From: Bordetella parapertussis | GTDB taxonomy: Bacteria > Pseudomonadota > Gammaproteobacteria > Burkholderiales > Burkholderiaceae_C | Assembly: GCA_945878355.1 (NCBI GenBank) | Contig: CAMCTC010000100.1 | Location: forward strand, 1 to 16,251 | Direction: 5' to 3' | Length of the DNA: 16,251 nt | In this document: one piece after another, positions 5,674 through 13,530 of the stretch | Position numbering within the stretch: position 1 is the first letter of the stretch | Layout: each line of letters begins with the position of its first letter | Program-made: the position numbers and the translations under genes | Notes under the pieces: generated by a model | The model's input: only the letters and a program-made list of their open reading frames with translations | The model's database searches: none | Told to the model about the DNA's origin: nothing

Positions 5674-6492
5674 ATGATCGAATTCCAAAATCTCGCCAAG
5701 ATCTGGCCCGATGGCACACAGGCACTGTCCGATGTCAGCCTGCAAGTGCCACGCGGGCAGTTCTGTGTCGTGCTCGGGCCCTCGGGCGCCGGCAAGTCCA
5801 CGCTGCTGCGTGCCGTGAACGGGCTGATGCGACCGACCCAGGGCCGCATCGTCATCGACGGCAGCCCGTTCGGCCCCGACACCGAGCGCGAACTGCGTCA
5901 ACGCGTGGCGATGATTCACCAGCACTTCAACCTGACGCTGCGCATGAGCGTGGCGGGCAACGTGCTGGCGGGTCTGCTGCCGGTGGTTTCAACCGGTCGC
6001 GCGTTGCTCGGCTGGTTCACGCCAGAGCACCGCGCCAAGGCCTGTGCGCTGCTGGAACGTGTGGGGCTCGACCCCAAGCACCTGCAGCGCCGCGCGGGTG
6101 AACTCTCAGGCGGCCAGCAGCAGCGTGTGGGCATCGCGCGGGCGTTCATGCTCGACCCCGAGGTGGTGCTGGCCGACGAACCGGTGGCCAGCTTGGACCC
6201 CAAGATTTTGCGCGACATCCTCACCCTGGTGCGCGAGGCAGCCCGCGAGCGCAACACCACCGTGCTGTGCAGTCTGCACCAGGTGGACTTGGCGCGCGAG
6301 TTCGCCGACCGCATCGTCGGCATGCGCGATGGCCGCGTTGTCTTCGACGGCGCGCCGGCGGAGTTCACCGACGAGCGGGTGCAACAGCTCTACGCTGGCG
6401 CGCATTGGGAAGACCAGCCGGCCGACACCGACGTTGGGAGTTCGACGCTGTCTTCATCCCCAGCCATCGGCCGCCAGCCGCTGGCCGCATGA
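5674..6492 (+). CDS. phnC: PhnC, phosphonate ABC transporter ATP-binding protein
   Basis: This 272-residue ABC ATPase has Walker A GPSGAGKST (35-43), signature LSGGQQQR (144-151), Walker B VVLADEP (164-170) with the following D-loop ASLDP, and a switch histidine in CSLHQVD. It powers phosphonate uptake through PhnE. The C-terminal 25 residues or so (after AGAHWEDQ) are a Ser/Asp-rich extension without clear function. GGAG at 5664-5667 is 6 nt before ATG 5674. It lies between phnD and phnE, as in most phosphonate uptake operons. The PhnC identity over other ABC ATPases rests mainly on context. Confidence 0.94.
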   Translation: MIEFQNLAKIWPDGTQALSDVSLQVPRGQFCVVLGPSGAGKSTLLRAVNGLMRPTQGRIVIDGSPFGPDTERELRQRVAMIHQHFNLTLRMSVAGNVLAGLLPVVSTGRALLGWFTPEHRAKACALLERVGLDPKHLQRRAGELSGGQQQRVGIARAFMLDPEVVLADEPVASLDPKILRDILTLVREAARERNTTVLCSLHQVDLAREFADRIVGMRDGRVVFDGAPAEFTDERVQQLYAGAHWEDQPADTDVGSSTLSSSPAIGRQPLAA

Positions 6493-6517
6493 GTGGGCGG
6501 ACAGCGGAGTGAACACC

Positions 6518-7543
6518 ATGCTTTCCAAACCCATTCCTGTGCCGCCACAGGGCACGCAGCTCGAATGGCGACTCGACCACCCCTACACCGCTAAACACCT
6601 GCTGGCCGTGATCGGCCTGCTGGCCTTGCTGCTGTGGACCGGGCACCGCACCGAGATGGACCGTATGGTCGCGATGAGCGTGCAGGCGGCGGCCAAGATC
6701 GTGGGTCTGGCCGACGATTCGCAGGTCGTGCGGGGCCTGTCACGCGTCGCCACCTCGATGTGGCCGCCCGCGATCAGCGAGCAGGAAGACGTGGCCCGCT
6801 TGCCGGGCCTGGACCGCGAGCGCCTGCCGCCCTTCGCCCGCATCGAAATGCAGGAACGCAAGGAACAGCGACTGAATCCGCAGACGCTGCAGATGGACGT
6901 GACCGTCGAACGCACGGAGACCCTGGTCAAGCCCCTGGGCTACCTCTGGACCGTGACGGTGAAGATGCTCGAAACACTGGAGATCGCGCTCTGGGGCACG
7001 ATCCTGTCGGTGTTGCTTTCGGTGCCGCTGGCCTACTTCGCGGCGCGCAACTACACACCCTACCGGGCCACCTACACGCTGGCGCGCGGCACGATCAGCC
7101 TGCTGCGTTCGGCGCCGGAACTGATCGTGGCGCTGTTCCTCGTCCTGGCCTATGGCTTCGGGCCGATCGCCGGCGTGCTGGCGCTGGGTCTGCATGCAGC
7201 GGGGTTCCTCGGCAAGTTCTACGCCGAGGACATCGAGAACGCCGACAAAAAGCCGCAAGAGGCGCTGGAGGCCATCGGCGCCGGCAAGCTCAAGACGCTG
7301 TGGTACGGCGTGATGCCGCAAGTGGTGCCGCAGTACATCGCCTACACGCTCTACATCCTGGACCGCAACGTGCGCATGGCCACGGTCATAGGGCTGGTAG
7401 GCGCCGGCGGCATCGGCCAGGAGCTGAAGGGCCGCTTCGACATGTTCCAGTACGGCCACGTGGCGACGATCCTGATCGCGATCTTCATCGTGGTCTTCCT
7501 GCTCGACCAGTTCTCGGCCCGCCTGCGCGCGCGGCTGATGTGA
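6518..7543 (+). CDS. phnE: PhnE, phosphonate ABC transporter permease, with long N-terminal region
   Basis: This 341-residue inner-membrane permease begins at ATG 6518, 8 nt after GGAG (6506-6509); the frame is open much further upstream, but that part is the shadow of phnC. Transmembrane segment 1 spans about 26-41 (HLLAVIGLLALLLW). Then a charged, non-membrane stretch of about 90-100 residues (44-140, for example QERKEQRLN) precedes the usual permease body from about 145 on. The EAA loop that contacts the ATPase is EALEAIGAGKLKTLWYGVMP (248-267). PhnE proteins are commonly 260-290 aa, so the extra loop makes this a long variant. Only one permease gene is present, so it likely works as a homodimer with PhnC and PhnD. 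Confidence 0.93.
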   Translation: MLSKPIPVPPQGTQLEWRLDHPYTAKHLLAVIGLLALLLWTGHRTEMDRMVAMSVQAAAKIVGLADDSQVVRGLSRVATSMWPPAISEQEDVARLPGLDRERLPPFARIEMQERKEQRLNPQTLQMDVTVERTETLVKPLGYLWTVTVKMLETLEIALWGTILSVLLSVPLAYFAARNYTPYRATYTLARGTISLLRSAPELIVALFLVLAYGFGPIAGVLALGLHAAGFLGKFYAEDIENADKKPQEALEAIGAGKLKTLWYGVMPQVVPQYIAYTLYILDRNVRMATVIGLVGAGGIGQELKGRFDMFQYGHVATILIAIFIVVFLLDQFSARLRARLM

Positions 7544-7550
7544 GGACACC

Positions 7551-8045
7551 ATGACTTCCTCAACCGTTGCGGCGCCGAAGATCGAACGGCGGCATTTGGT
7601 TGCCTGCCTGACGGCGGCCGACCGCGATCAGGTGCTGCACGCCGCCGCCCAACTCGCCGAAGGTTTGACCATCACGCCGCTGCAACCAGCGGAGTCTGGC
7701 CTCGCGCTGATGCAATGGCAGGACGCCGTGATGCACCAGCCCTTCTTCCTCGGCGAGGTGCCGATGGCGCGTGCCGCCATCGCGCTGGTCAACCACCGGG
7801 GCGATCGCGCCGAGGGCGGCGCGGTGGTGATGGCAGACGATGCCGATCTGGCCCATGCGCTCGCAGTGCTCGACGCCGTGTTCGCGCACCGCTGGCCTGG
7901 AGAGGAGGTGGTCGAGGCCCTCGCGCTGCGTGGTGCGACCGCCCGCGAACGCCTGCGGGCGCAACGGCAGGCCGGCCTGCAGCGAACACGGGTCGACTTC
8001 TCTTTGCTCGCCGAAGCCGACGCCGATGAAGAGGCCGACGCATGA
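7551..8045 (+). CDS. phnG: PhnG, carbon-phosphorus lyase core complex subunit
   Basis: This 164-residue cytosolic protein starts at ATG 7551, 7 nt after the phnE stop, with GAGGA at 7542-7546 as ribosome binding site. The PhnG family pattern is visible in RRHLVACLTAADRDQVL, the central FFLGEVPMARAAIAL, and ERLRAQRQAGLQRTRVDFSLL near the end. PhnG pairs with PhnH, PhnI and PhnJ. With PhnI (and PhnH, PhnL) it attaches the phosphonate to C1 of ribose from ATP, with release of adenine. It has no cofactor motif of its own. The 4-nt ATGA overlap with phnH implies translational coupling. Confidence 0.93.
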   Translation: MTSSTVAAPKIERRHLVACLTAADRDQVLHAAAQLAEGLTITPLQPAESGLALMQWQDAVMHQPFFLGEVPMARAAIALVNHRGDRAEGGAVVMADDADLAHALAVLDAVFAHRWPGEEVVEALALRGATARERLRAQRQAGLQRTRVDFSLLAEADADEEADA

Positions 8046-8632
8046 ATCGCAGTGAATGGTGGACGCCGCAGGCGCAGCAGACGGCCTTCCGTGCCGTGCT
8101 GGACGGCTTTGCGAGGCCTGGCACCCTGGTGCCGACGCAGGACAACGGCACCGACGCGGTGCTGATGTTCCTGTCCGCGGTGCTTGACGAATCGGTGAGC
8201 CTGGCCGACCCCTTGGGGTTGCTCGGCGCCGACACCCGTCGGCTGTTGTTGGCGCCGACGGCGCCGGCCGATCAGGCGCGTTTTGCCCTGCTCAATGGTC
8301 GGCAGCCGCCGGATGCCGGATGGCAGCCGTCGCTGGGCACGCTGGAGTCCCCGGAGCGCGGCGCCACGCTGGTGTTGACGGTGGACGCCTTGAGCGACGC
8401 TGCTGTCACCTATACAGACTCAGTCCTCGATCTGCGGCTGGAGGGCCCGGGAATTCCGGGCACCCGCATGGTGTCCGTGACCGGACTCGACCCCGGTTGG
8501 CTCGCGCAGCGCGCCGCGTGGGTCGGCGCATTCCCGCTGGGGGTGGACCTCGTGCTGGCTGCGCCGCACGCGCTCGTGGCGTTGCCGCGCACCACGCGCA
8601 TCGCTATCGACCCCGTCAAGGAGACCGTATGA
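8042..8632 (+). CDS. phnH: PhnH, carbon-phosphorus lyase core complex subunit
   Basis: This 196-residue protein begins in the ATGA overlap with phnG. The family features are an N-terminal WWTPQAQQTAFRAVLDGFARPG, a middle segment with ADPLGLLGADTRRLLLAP, and GPGIPGTRMVSVTGL before a C-terminal GVDLVLAAPHALVALPRTT. PhnH folds like a PLP-enzyme relative but lacks the cofactor; it is a structural partner in the PhnGHIJ core. Its stop codon overlaps, as ATGA, an ATG that opens a short 27-codon frame leading to phnI (see that entry). Confidence 0.93.
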   Translation: MNRSEWWTPQAQQTAFRAVLDGFARPGTLVPTQDNGTDAVLMFLSAVLDESVSLADPLGLLGADTRRLLLAPTAPADQARFALLNGRQPPDAGWQPSLGTLESPERGATLVLTVDALSDAAVTYTDSVLDLRLEGPGIPGTRMVSVTGLDPGWLAQRAAWVGAFPLGVDLVLAAPHALVALPRTTRIAIDPVKETV

Positions 8633-8712
8633 CGCGCCCCCACGCTCACGTTCGTTCGCTGCCCCCCGAGGGGGCGCGCGCCTGCCTTGAGGCGGCCTGG
8701 CAGGAGGCCTGA
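8629..8712 (+). CDS. 27-residue bridging ORF inside the phnH-phnI repeat
   Basis: The ATG at 8629 overlaps the phnH stop (ATGA). The frame runs 27 codons (MTRPHAHVRSLPPEGARACL...) to TGA 8710-8712, ending 2 nt before the phnI ATG. The peptide resembles no protein family I know and is simply a translation of the hairpin repeat. It may still be translated: its start and stop positions would let ribosomes pass from phnH to phnI without a long untranslated gap. Whether this is selected or lucky is open. Confidence 0.3.
   Translation: MTRPHAHVRSLPPEGARACLEAAWQEA
8633..8709. repeat. C-rich/G-rich hairpin repeat, REP-like, between phnH and phnI
   Basis: The element reads CCCCCACGCTCACGTTCG, then TCGCTGCCCCCCGAGGGGGC, then GCCTTGAGGCGGCCTGG. 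GCCCCC (8661-8666) pairs with GGGGGC (8670-8675) around CGA, and GCCTTGAGGC forms a second small palindrome. I associate this type of intergenic element (CCCCACGCT...GCCCCCCGAGGGGGC...TTGGGGCGGC) with many copies in Comamonadaceae genomes; that is memory, not a search. It occupies almost the whole phnH-phnI gap in an operon whose other core genes mostly overlap, so it looks inserted. Confidence 0.65.
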
Positions 8713-8714
8713 CC

Positions 8715-9824
8715 ATGGGCTATGTGGCCATCAAGGGCGGTGAGACTGCCATCCGTGAAGCGGCGCGATTGCTGGAGTTCCAGCGTGCGCAGGGCGGCGG
8801 CACGCCGGTGCAGGTTGACACCATCCGCGACCAGTTGCACTTGCTGACCGGTCGAGTCATCAGCGAGGGTGGGCTGTACGACCCCGACCTGGCGGCGCTG
8901 GCGCTCAAGCAGGCGGCCGGCGACACGCTGGAGGCAGCGTTCTTTCTGCGCGCCTTCCGCTCGACACGGGCACGGCTGGCCGTGACTGACATGCACGACG
9001 GCGGCGGCATGCGACTGATCCGGCGCATCTCGTCGGCCTTCAAGGAGATCCCCGGCGGGCAGATGTTGGGGCCGACGCCCGACTACCTGCAGCGGCTGTT
9101 CCGCTTCGAGCAACTGGTCGAGGGTGGAGAGGTGTTTCGCAGCCTGGCGCGCGACTGGCTACGGGACCTGCCCCCTCCCGAGCTGCCGGACAGCTTTCCG
9201 AAAGTGGTGGACGCGCTGCGCGCCGAGGGCCTTTTGCCCTCGCCACCCGAAGTCACGGCCAGCGCCTTCGACATCACGCGCGAGCCGCTGGTGTTTCCGG
9301 TCTCGCGCAGCGCCGCACTGGCCACGATGAGCCGCGCCGAGACAGGCTCGATGCTGGCCATTGCGTACTCGAGCATGCGAGGCTATGGCGATGTGCATCC
9401 GACGGTGGCCGAACTGCGCGTGGGTTACGTGCCGCTGATGCTGTCGCACCCCGTTACCGGCGAGCCAGTCGAGGCGGGCGAAGTGCTGGTCACCGAATGC
9501 GAGGTGGTGGCCATGTACACCCCCACCGAGGAGCCCGGCGCCAAGCCGGTGTTCTCGCTCGGCTACGGCGCCTGCTTCGGGCACAACGAGGTCAAGGCGA
9601 TCTCGATGGCCATCCTGGACCGCTCGCTTCAGAAGGGCATGGCCGGCACCCCAGACAACCCCAGCGAAGACCCCGAGTTCGTGCTGCTGCACATCGACGG
9701 CGTCGATTCGATGGGCTTTTGCACCCACTACAAGATGCCGCACTACGTGACTTTCAAGTCCGACATGGACCGACTGCGTTCCACCCAGGCCAGGCAGGCG
9801 AAGCTTGCGGGGGAACCCGCATGA
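8715..9824 (+). CDS. phnI: PhnI, carbon-phosphorus lyase core subunit (ribosyl transfer step)
   Basis: This 369-residue protein is close to the usual family length. The strong ribosome binding site AGGAGG (8702-8707) lies 7 nt before ATG 8715. Family segments are MGYVAIKGGETAI at the start, LTGRVISEGGLYDP, LGPTPDYLQRLFRFEQL, and near the end CFGHNEVKAISMAILD with HIDGVDSMGFCTHYKMPHY. PhnI is the nucleosidase of the pathway: with PhnG, H and L it couples phosphonate to the ribosyl triphosphate part of ATP (or GTP). It forms the PhnGHI/PhnJ core and overlaps phnJ by 4 nt (ATGA). Confidence 0.95.
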   Translation: MGYVAIKGGETAIREAARLLEFQRAQGGGTPVQVDTIRDQLHLLTGRVISEGGLYDPDLAALALKQAAGDTLEAAFFLRAFRSTRARLAVTDMHDGGGMRLIRRISSAFKEIPGGQMLGPTPDYLQRLFRFEQLVEGGEVFRSLARDWLRDLPPPELPDSFPKVVDALRAEGLLPSPPEVTASAFDITREPLVFPVSRSAALATMSRAETGSMLAIAYSSMRGYGDVHPTVAELRVGYVPLMLSHPVTGEPVEAGEVLVTECEVVAMYTPTEEPGAKPVFSLGYGACFGHNEVKAISMAILDRSLQKGMAGTPDNPSEDPEFVLLHIDGVDSMGFCTHYKMPHYVTFKSDMDRLRSTQARQAKLAGEPA

Positions 9825-10723
9825 GCACTCCCCGCAGAAGCGCTGGCTACGCCTTCGGTTTTCTCGACAACCGTGCCAAGAAGGAACTGCGGCGTTCGAT
9901 GCTCAAGGCTGTGTGCATCCCCGGCTACCAGGTGCCCTACGCATCGCGCGAGATGCCCATCGCACGCGGCTTCGGCACCGGCGGACTGCAATTGACGCTG
10001 GCACTGATCGGCGCGGGTGACACCGTCAAGGTGATCGACCAGGGTGCTGACGAGTCGGTTAACGCCGTCAACCTGCGCCAGTTCGTCTCGCTCACCTGCC
10101 CCGACACGCAGACCACAAGCCGCACCCGCGACGCCACGCTGATCCAGACGCGACACCGCATCCCCGAAGTACCGCTGCGGGCCGACCAGATCCTCGTGTT
10201 GCAAGTTCCTTACCCGGACCCGCTCGTCGTCGTCGAGCCCTCGGAGGAGCGACGCAAGACCATGCACGGTGAGGCCGACTACTCGCGGCTGTGGGTCAAG
10301 CTCTACGAAGACATGGTGCACTTCGCCGAGATCACCATCTCGCACCGTTATCCGACACGCATCGCCGGCCACTATGTCATCGACCCCAGTCCGATCCCGC
10401 GCTGGGACGTGCCCAAGCTACACCAGGCCGAGTGCCTGTACCTGTTTGGCGCCGGCCGCGAGAAGAAGATCTACGCTGTGCCGCCGCACACCGATGCGGT
10501 GCCGCTGAGCTTCGACGATGTGGCGTTCCGCGTCGAGGACTTCATCGACCGGACCACGGGCGAGCGCCACGCCTGCGCGCGCTGCGGCGCCACCGACAGC
10601 TTCCTCGACGAACTCGTCACCGAGGACGGGCGCAGGGCCCATCAGTGTTCGGACACCGACTACTGCACCCTTCGCATGGACAGCGGCCAGCCCACGGAAC
10701 AAGACGAACGGAGAGCCGCATGA
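9821..10723 (+). CDS. phnJ: PhnJ, radical-SAM carbon-phosphorus lyase
   Basis: This 300-residue enzyme cleaves the C-P bond of 5-phosphoribosyl 1-phosphonate by radical chemistry, releasing the alkane and a 1,2-cyclic ribose phosphate. The four key cysteines are present in the family spacing: C252 and C255 (ACARCG), C276 (HQCSDTDYC) and C282. By comparison with the E. coli enzyme, three of these hold the 4Fe-4S cluster and the last is the thiyl radical site. The N-terminus (GYAFGFLDNRAKKELRRSMLK) is typical. The start is ATG 9821 in the overlap with phnI; the longer open frame upstream is a phnI shadow. It overlaps phnK by 4 nt. All residues I would check for activity are intact. Confidence 0.97.
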   Translation: MSTPRRSAGYAFGFLDNRAKKELRRSMLKAVCIPGYQVPYASREMPIARGFGTGGLQLTLALIGAGDTVKVIDQGADESVNAVNLRQFVSLTCPDTQTTSRTRDATLIQTRHRIPEVPLRADQILVLQVPYPDPLVVVEPSEERRKTMHGEADYSRLWVKLYEDMVHFAEITISHRYPTRIAGHYVIDPSPIPRWDVPKLHQAECLYLFGAGREKKIYAVPPHTDAVPLSFDDVAFRVEDFIDRTTGERHACARCGATDSFLDELVTEDGRRAHQCSDTDYCTLRMDSGQPTEQDERRAA

Positions 10724-11574
10724 TTCACCAGGCACCCGAAACCATCCTGGAGGTGGCCGGCCTCACCAAGCTGCACGGGCCCGGCTGCGGCCTCTGCGTG
10801 GCTTCCACTGGCCCCGAAGCCGACACCAACGTCTGCCCGCACTGCGGCACCGTGGTGGCCTGTGCTGACGTGAACCTAAGCCTGGTGCGCGGCGAGGTGC
10901 TGGGCGTGATGGGCGAGTCGGGCAGTGGCAAGTCGTCGCTGGTGCGGCTGCTTTACGGCGACGATGCACCGACCCGCGGCGCCATCAGCTTCCGCGATCC
11001 CGTCGAGTCCGGCGCGCCGGTCGACCTGTTGTCGCTCAATGCCCAGCAGGCCCGGCACCTGCGCAACCGGCGCTTCGGCATCGTCTACCAGAACCCGCAC
11101 CTGGGCCTGAATTTCAAGGTCAGCGCTGGCGGCAATATCGCCGAGCGCCTGCTGATGAGCGGCGAGATGCGCTACGGGCACATCCGCGAACGGGCGATGC
11201 AATTGTTGTCGCGCTGTGAGGTGCCGGCGTCGCGCATGGACGAACTGCCGGGCCGATTTTCCGGCGGCATGCAGCAGCGCGTGCAGATCGCCCGTGCACT
11301 GGCCATCGATCCGCCGCTGCTGTTCCTCGACGAGGTGACCACGGGCCTGGACGTGTCGGTGCAGGCGCGCATCCTCGACCTGATCATGGAGCTGCAGCAC
11401 CAGCTCGGCGTGTCGATGATCGCTGTCACCCACGACCTGGGCGTGATTCGCATGCTGGCTTCGCGCACCCTGGTGATGAAGATGGGGCGTGTCGTCGAGT
11501 CCGGCCTCACCGATCAGATCCTCGAAGACCCTCAGCATGCGTACACGCAGCAGCTGGTGGCCTCGGCGCTGTGA
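10720..11574 (+). CDS. phnK: PhnK, ABC-type ATPase of the C-P lyase complex, with cysteine insert
   Basis: This 284-residue ABC protein has Walker A GESGSGKSS (65-73), signature FSGGMQQR (180-187) and Walker B LLFLDEV (200-206, Val in place of the common Pro), followed by GLDVSVQARILDL. PhnK docks on PhnJ in the core complex rather than on a membrane permease. Between the first strand and Walker A is an insert with C23, C26, C39, C42 and C48 (GPGCGLC, then NVCPHCG), which looks like a small zinc ribbon and is absent from E. coli PhnK as I recall it. I believe a similar insert occurs in some other proteobacterial and actinobacterial PhnK proteins. The start is ATG 10720 in the overlap with the phnJ stop. 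It overlaps phnL or lies 11 nt from it, depending on the phnL start. Confidence 0.94.
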   Translation: MIHQAPETILEVAGLTKLHGPGCGLCVASTGPEADTNVCPHCGTVVACADVNLSLVRGEVLGVMGESGSGKSSLVRLLYGDDAPTRGAISFRDPVESGAPVDLLSLNAQQARHLRNRRFGIVYQNPHLGLNFKVSAGGNIAERLLMSGEMRYGHIRERAMQLLSRCEVPASRMDELPGRFSGGMQQRVQIARALAIDPPLLFLDEVTTGLDVSVQARILDLIMELQHQLGVSMIAVTHDLGVIRMLASRTLVMKMGRVVESGLTDQILEDPQHAYTQQLVASAL

Positions 11575-11585
11575 AGGGCGGCACC

Positions 11586-12329
11586 ATGAACGCCTGGATC
11601 CTCAAGGCCGACAAGCTCGACAAGCACTTCTTCCTGCACGAACAGGGTCGCGAGATCCCATCGACCTTCCAGGTCGATTTGGAACTGCGGCCTGGTGAGC
11701 TGCTGGCGATCACCGGGCCCTCGGGGGCCGGCAAGTCATCGCTGCTCAAGTGCATCTGGCGCACCTACCTGCCCACCGGCGGCCACCTGTGGCTGCGCGA
11801 GGCCTCGGGCACCGTTACCGACCTGGCCACGGCCAGCGAGCAGCACATGCTGGGATTGCGCCGCACCGAGCTGGGCAGCGTCACGCAGTTCCTGCACTGC
11901 CTGCCGCGCAAGAGCGCGCTGGACGTGGTGGCCCAGCCGCTGGTCGATGGTGGGGTGCCGGTGGAACTTGCGCGTTCGAAGGCGGCCCACTTGCTGATGC
12001 GACTGAACGTGCCAGAGCACCTTTGGGCGGTCGCGCCGGCTACCTTCTCCGGCGGTGAACAGCAGCGCATCAACCTGGCGCGTGGGCTGATCCGGCCGGT
12101 GCGCCTGCTGTTGCTCGACGAGCCGACCGCGAGTCTCGACCCAGTGTCGCGCGAATGCGCGATCGCGCTGCTGCATGAGCTGAAGGCCGCCGGCACCGCG
12201 ATGCTGGCGATCTTTCACGACCCGGCGCTGGTCAACGCACTGGCCGACGACGAGGTGCGCGTGCGGCCGCATCCGACGCTGTCCTCCGGCACCGACACGG
12301 CCAACGAATCCACGAGGCAAGCTGCATGA
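11586..12329 (+). CDS. phnL: PhnL, ABC-type ATPase of the C-P lyase pathway
   Basis: The protein is 247 residues from ATG 11586. Walker A is GPSGAGKSS (44-52), the signature FSGGEQQR (154-161), and Walker B LLLLDEP ends at P180, followed by TASLDP. The family traits LPRKSALDVVAQPL and the insertion after Walker A with long loop (TYLPTGGHLWLREASG) fit PhnL rather than transporters. PhnL is needed with PhnGHI for the ribosyl transfer step in vitro and can join PhnK in the complex. An upstream GTG at 11571 overlaps the phnK stop (GTGA) and would add five residues; I prefer ATG 11586 because AAGGGCGG (11575-11582) is well placed for it. It overlaps phnM by ATGA. Confidence 0.93.
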   Translation: MNAWILKADKLDKHFFLHEQGREIPSTFQVDLELRPGELLAITGPSGAGKSSLLKCIWRTYLPTGGHLWLREASGTVTDLATASEQHMLGLRRTELGSVTQFLHCLPRKSALDVVAQPLVDGGVPVELARSKAAHLLMRLNVPEHLWAVAPATFSGGEQQRINLARGLIRPVRLLLLDEPTASLDPVSRECAIALLHELKAAGTAMLAIFHDPALVNALADDEVRVRPHPTLSSGTDTANESTRQAA

Positions 12330-13519
12330 CCACCCACCGCAAACAACCCCCGTCAACGATGCTGTACCTGACGCACGCCCGCGTCGTGCTGCCTGAGACA
12401 ACTCTGGACGATGCCGCAGTTCTCGTGGCCGACGGCCGTATCGAGGCCGTTTGCCCGAATGCAGCGCCGTCGGGCGCGCGTGAGATCGATCTGTCCGGGC
12501 GCATCCTGATGCCCGGCATGATCGACTTGCACTGCGACGCGCTGGAAAAGGAAGTGGAACCGCGCCCGGGTGTGCATTTCCCGCTCGACTTCGCCTGCGC
12601 GCAGGCCGACAAGCGCAACGCCGCAGCCGGCATCACCACCGTGTTCCACGCGCTGTCGTTTGCGAACCATGAACTCGGTGTTCGCAACAACGGTTTCGCG
12701 GCCGAGATTGCCCGTGCGGTGGGGGCCTGGCAGGCGCATGCGCTGGTCGACAACCGCGTGCACGCGCGCTACGAAGTCACTGACGAGACGGCGCCGCCGT
12801 TCCTGATCGATTTGCTGCGCCATGGCCATGCACACCTGGTCAGCTTCATGGACCACACCCCGGGCCAGGGTCAGTTCAAGGATGTGACGGCGTTCCGCAG
12901 TTATCTGGCCAAGAGCTATAAGACCAGCGAGGCCGAGCTCGACGCCATCGTCGCACACAAGCAGGCGGCGGCACTCGGCGCAGCGGAACGCATCGCTGAG
13001 GTCGCAGCGGTGGCGCGGACGCTGGGCATCGCGGTAGCCAGCCATGACGACGATACGCCGGAGAAGATCGAAGCTGTGGTTGCCTTCGGCGCGGTGATCT
13101 CGGAGTTCCCGGTCAACCTGGAGACCGCGCGTGCTGCGCGTGCGAGAGGGCTGGCCACATTGTTCGGCGCACCCAACGTGCTGCGCGGAAAATCGCAGTC
13201 GGGTTCGATGCGCGCGCTCGACGCGGTGCTGGCAGGTGTGGCTGATTGCCTTTGCGGCGACTACTCGCCAGCGGCTTTGTTGCCCTCAGTCTTGCGCCTG
13301 TGCGAACTGGCCGGCATCGGCCTGCACGAAGCGGTGGCGCTGGTCACAGCCAACCCGGCGCGGGCCGCGGGTCTGACCGACCGCGGACGCATCGCCGTCG
13401 GCTTGCGCGCCGACCTGGTGGCGGTGAAGAGCCTGGGCGGGTTGCCGCAGGCGGAGTTCGTCTGGGTGCACGGCGCGCCGGCGTTCAGCGCGCATTTCGA
13501 TCACGCCCAAGCCCGCTGA
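12326..13519 (+). CDS. phnM: PhnM, ribosyl triphosphate phosphonate diphosphatase
   Basis: This 397-residue member of the amidohydrolase superfamily removes pyrophosphate from 5-triphosphoribosyl 1-phosphonate. Metal-site motifs are DLHCDALEKEVEPRP (His69-x-Asp71), FHALSFANHE, VDNRVHARYEVTD, SFMDHTPGQGQF, ASHDDDTPEKI and GAPNVLRGKSQSG. The start is ATG 12326 in the 4-nt overlap with phnL, with GAGG at 12313-12316. ATG 12359 (MLYLTHARV) matches the N-terminus of E. coli PhnM better and remains possible. The stop is followed at once by AGGAGA, the phnN ribosome binding site. Confidence 0.95.
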   Translation: MTTHRKQPPSTMLYLTHARVVLPETTLDDAAVLVADGRIEAVCPNAAPSGAREIDLSGRILMPGMIDLHCDALEKEVEPRPGVHFPLDFACAQADKRNAAAGITTVFHALSFANHELGVRNNGFAAEIARAVGAWQAHALVDNRVHARYEVTDETAPPFLIDLLRHGHAHLVSFMDHTPGQGQFKDVTAFRSYLAKSYKTSEAELDAIVAHKQAAALGAAERIAEVAAVARTLGIAVASHDDDTPEKIEAVVAFGAVISEFPVNLETARAARARGLATLFGAPNVLRGKSQSGSMRALDAVLAGVADCLCGDYSPAALLPSVLRLCELAGIGLHEAVALVTANPARAAGLTDRGRIAVGLRADLVAVKSLGGLPQAEFVWVHGAPAFSAHFDHAQAR

Positions 13520-13530
13520 AGGAGACTTCG

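Noticed and set aside
6044..6517. N-terminal extension of phnE by 158 codons
   Set aside because: This part lies inside phnC in another frame; ATG 6518 has a good ribosome binding site and begins the PhnE sequence.
10291..10719. N-terminal extension of phnK
   Set aside because: It is the shadow of phnJ; the ATGA overlap start at 10720 fits family and operon style.
13246..13530. Extension of phnN into the end of phnM
   Set aside because: The frame is open by chance; AGGAGA directly before ATG 13531 and the P-loop at residue 10 fix the start.
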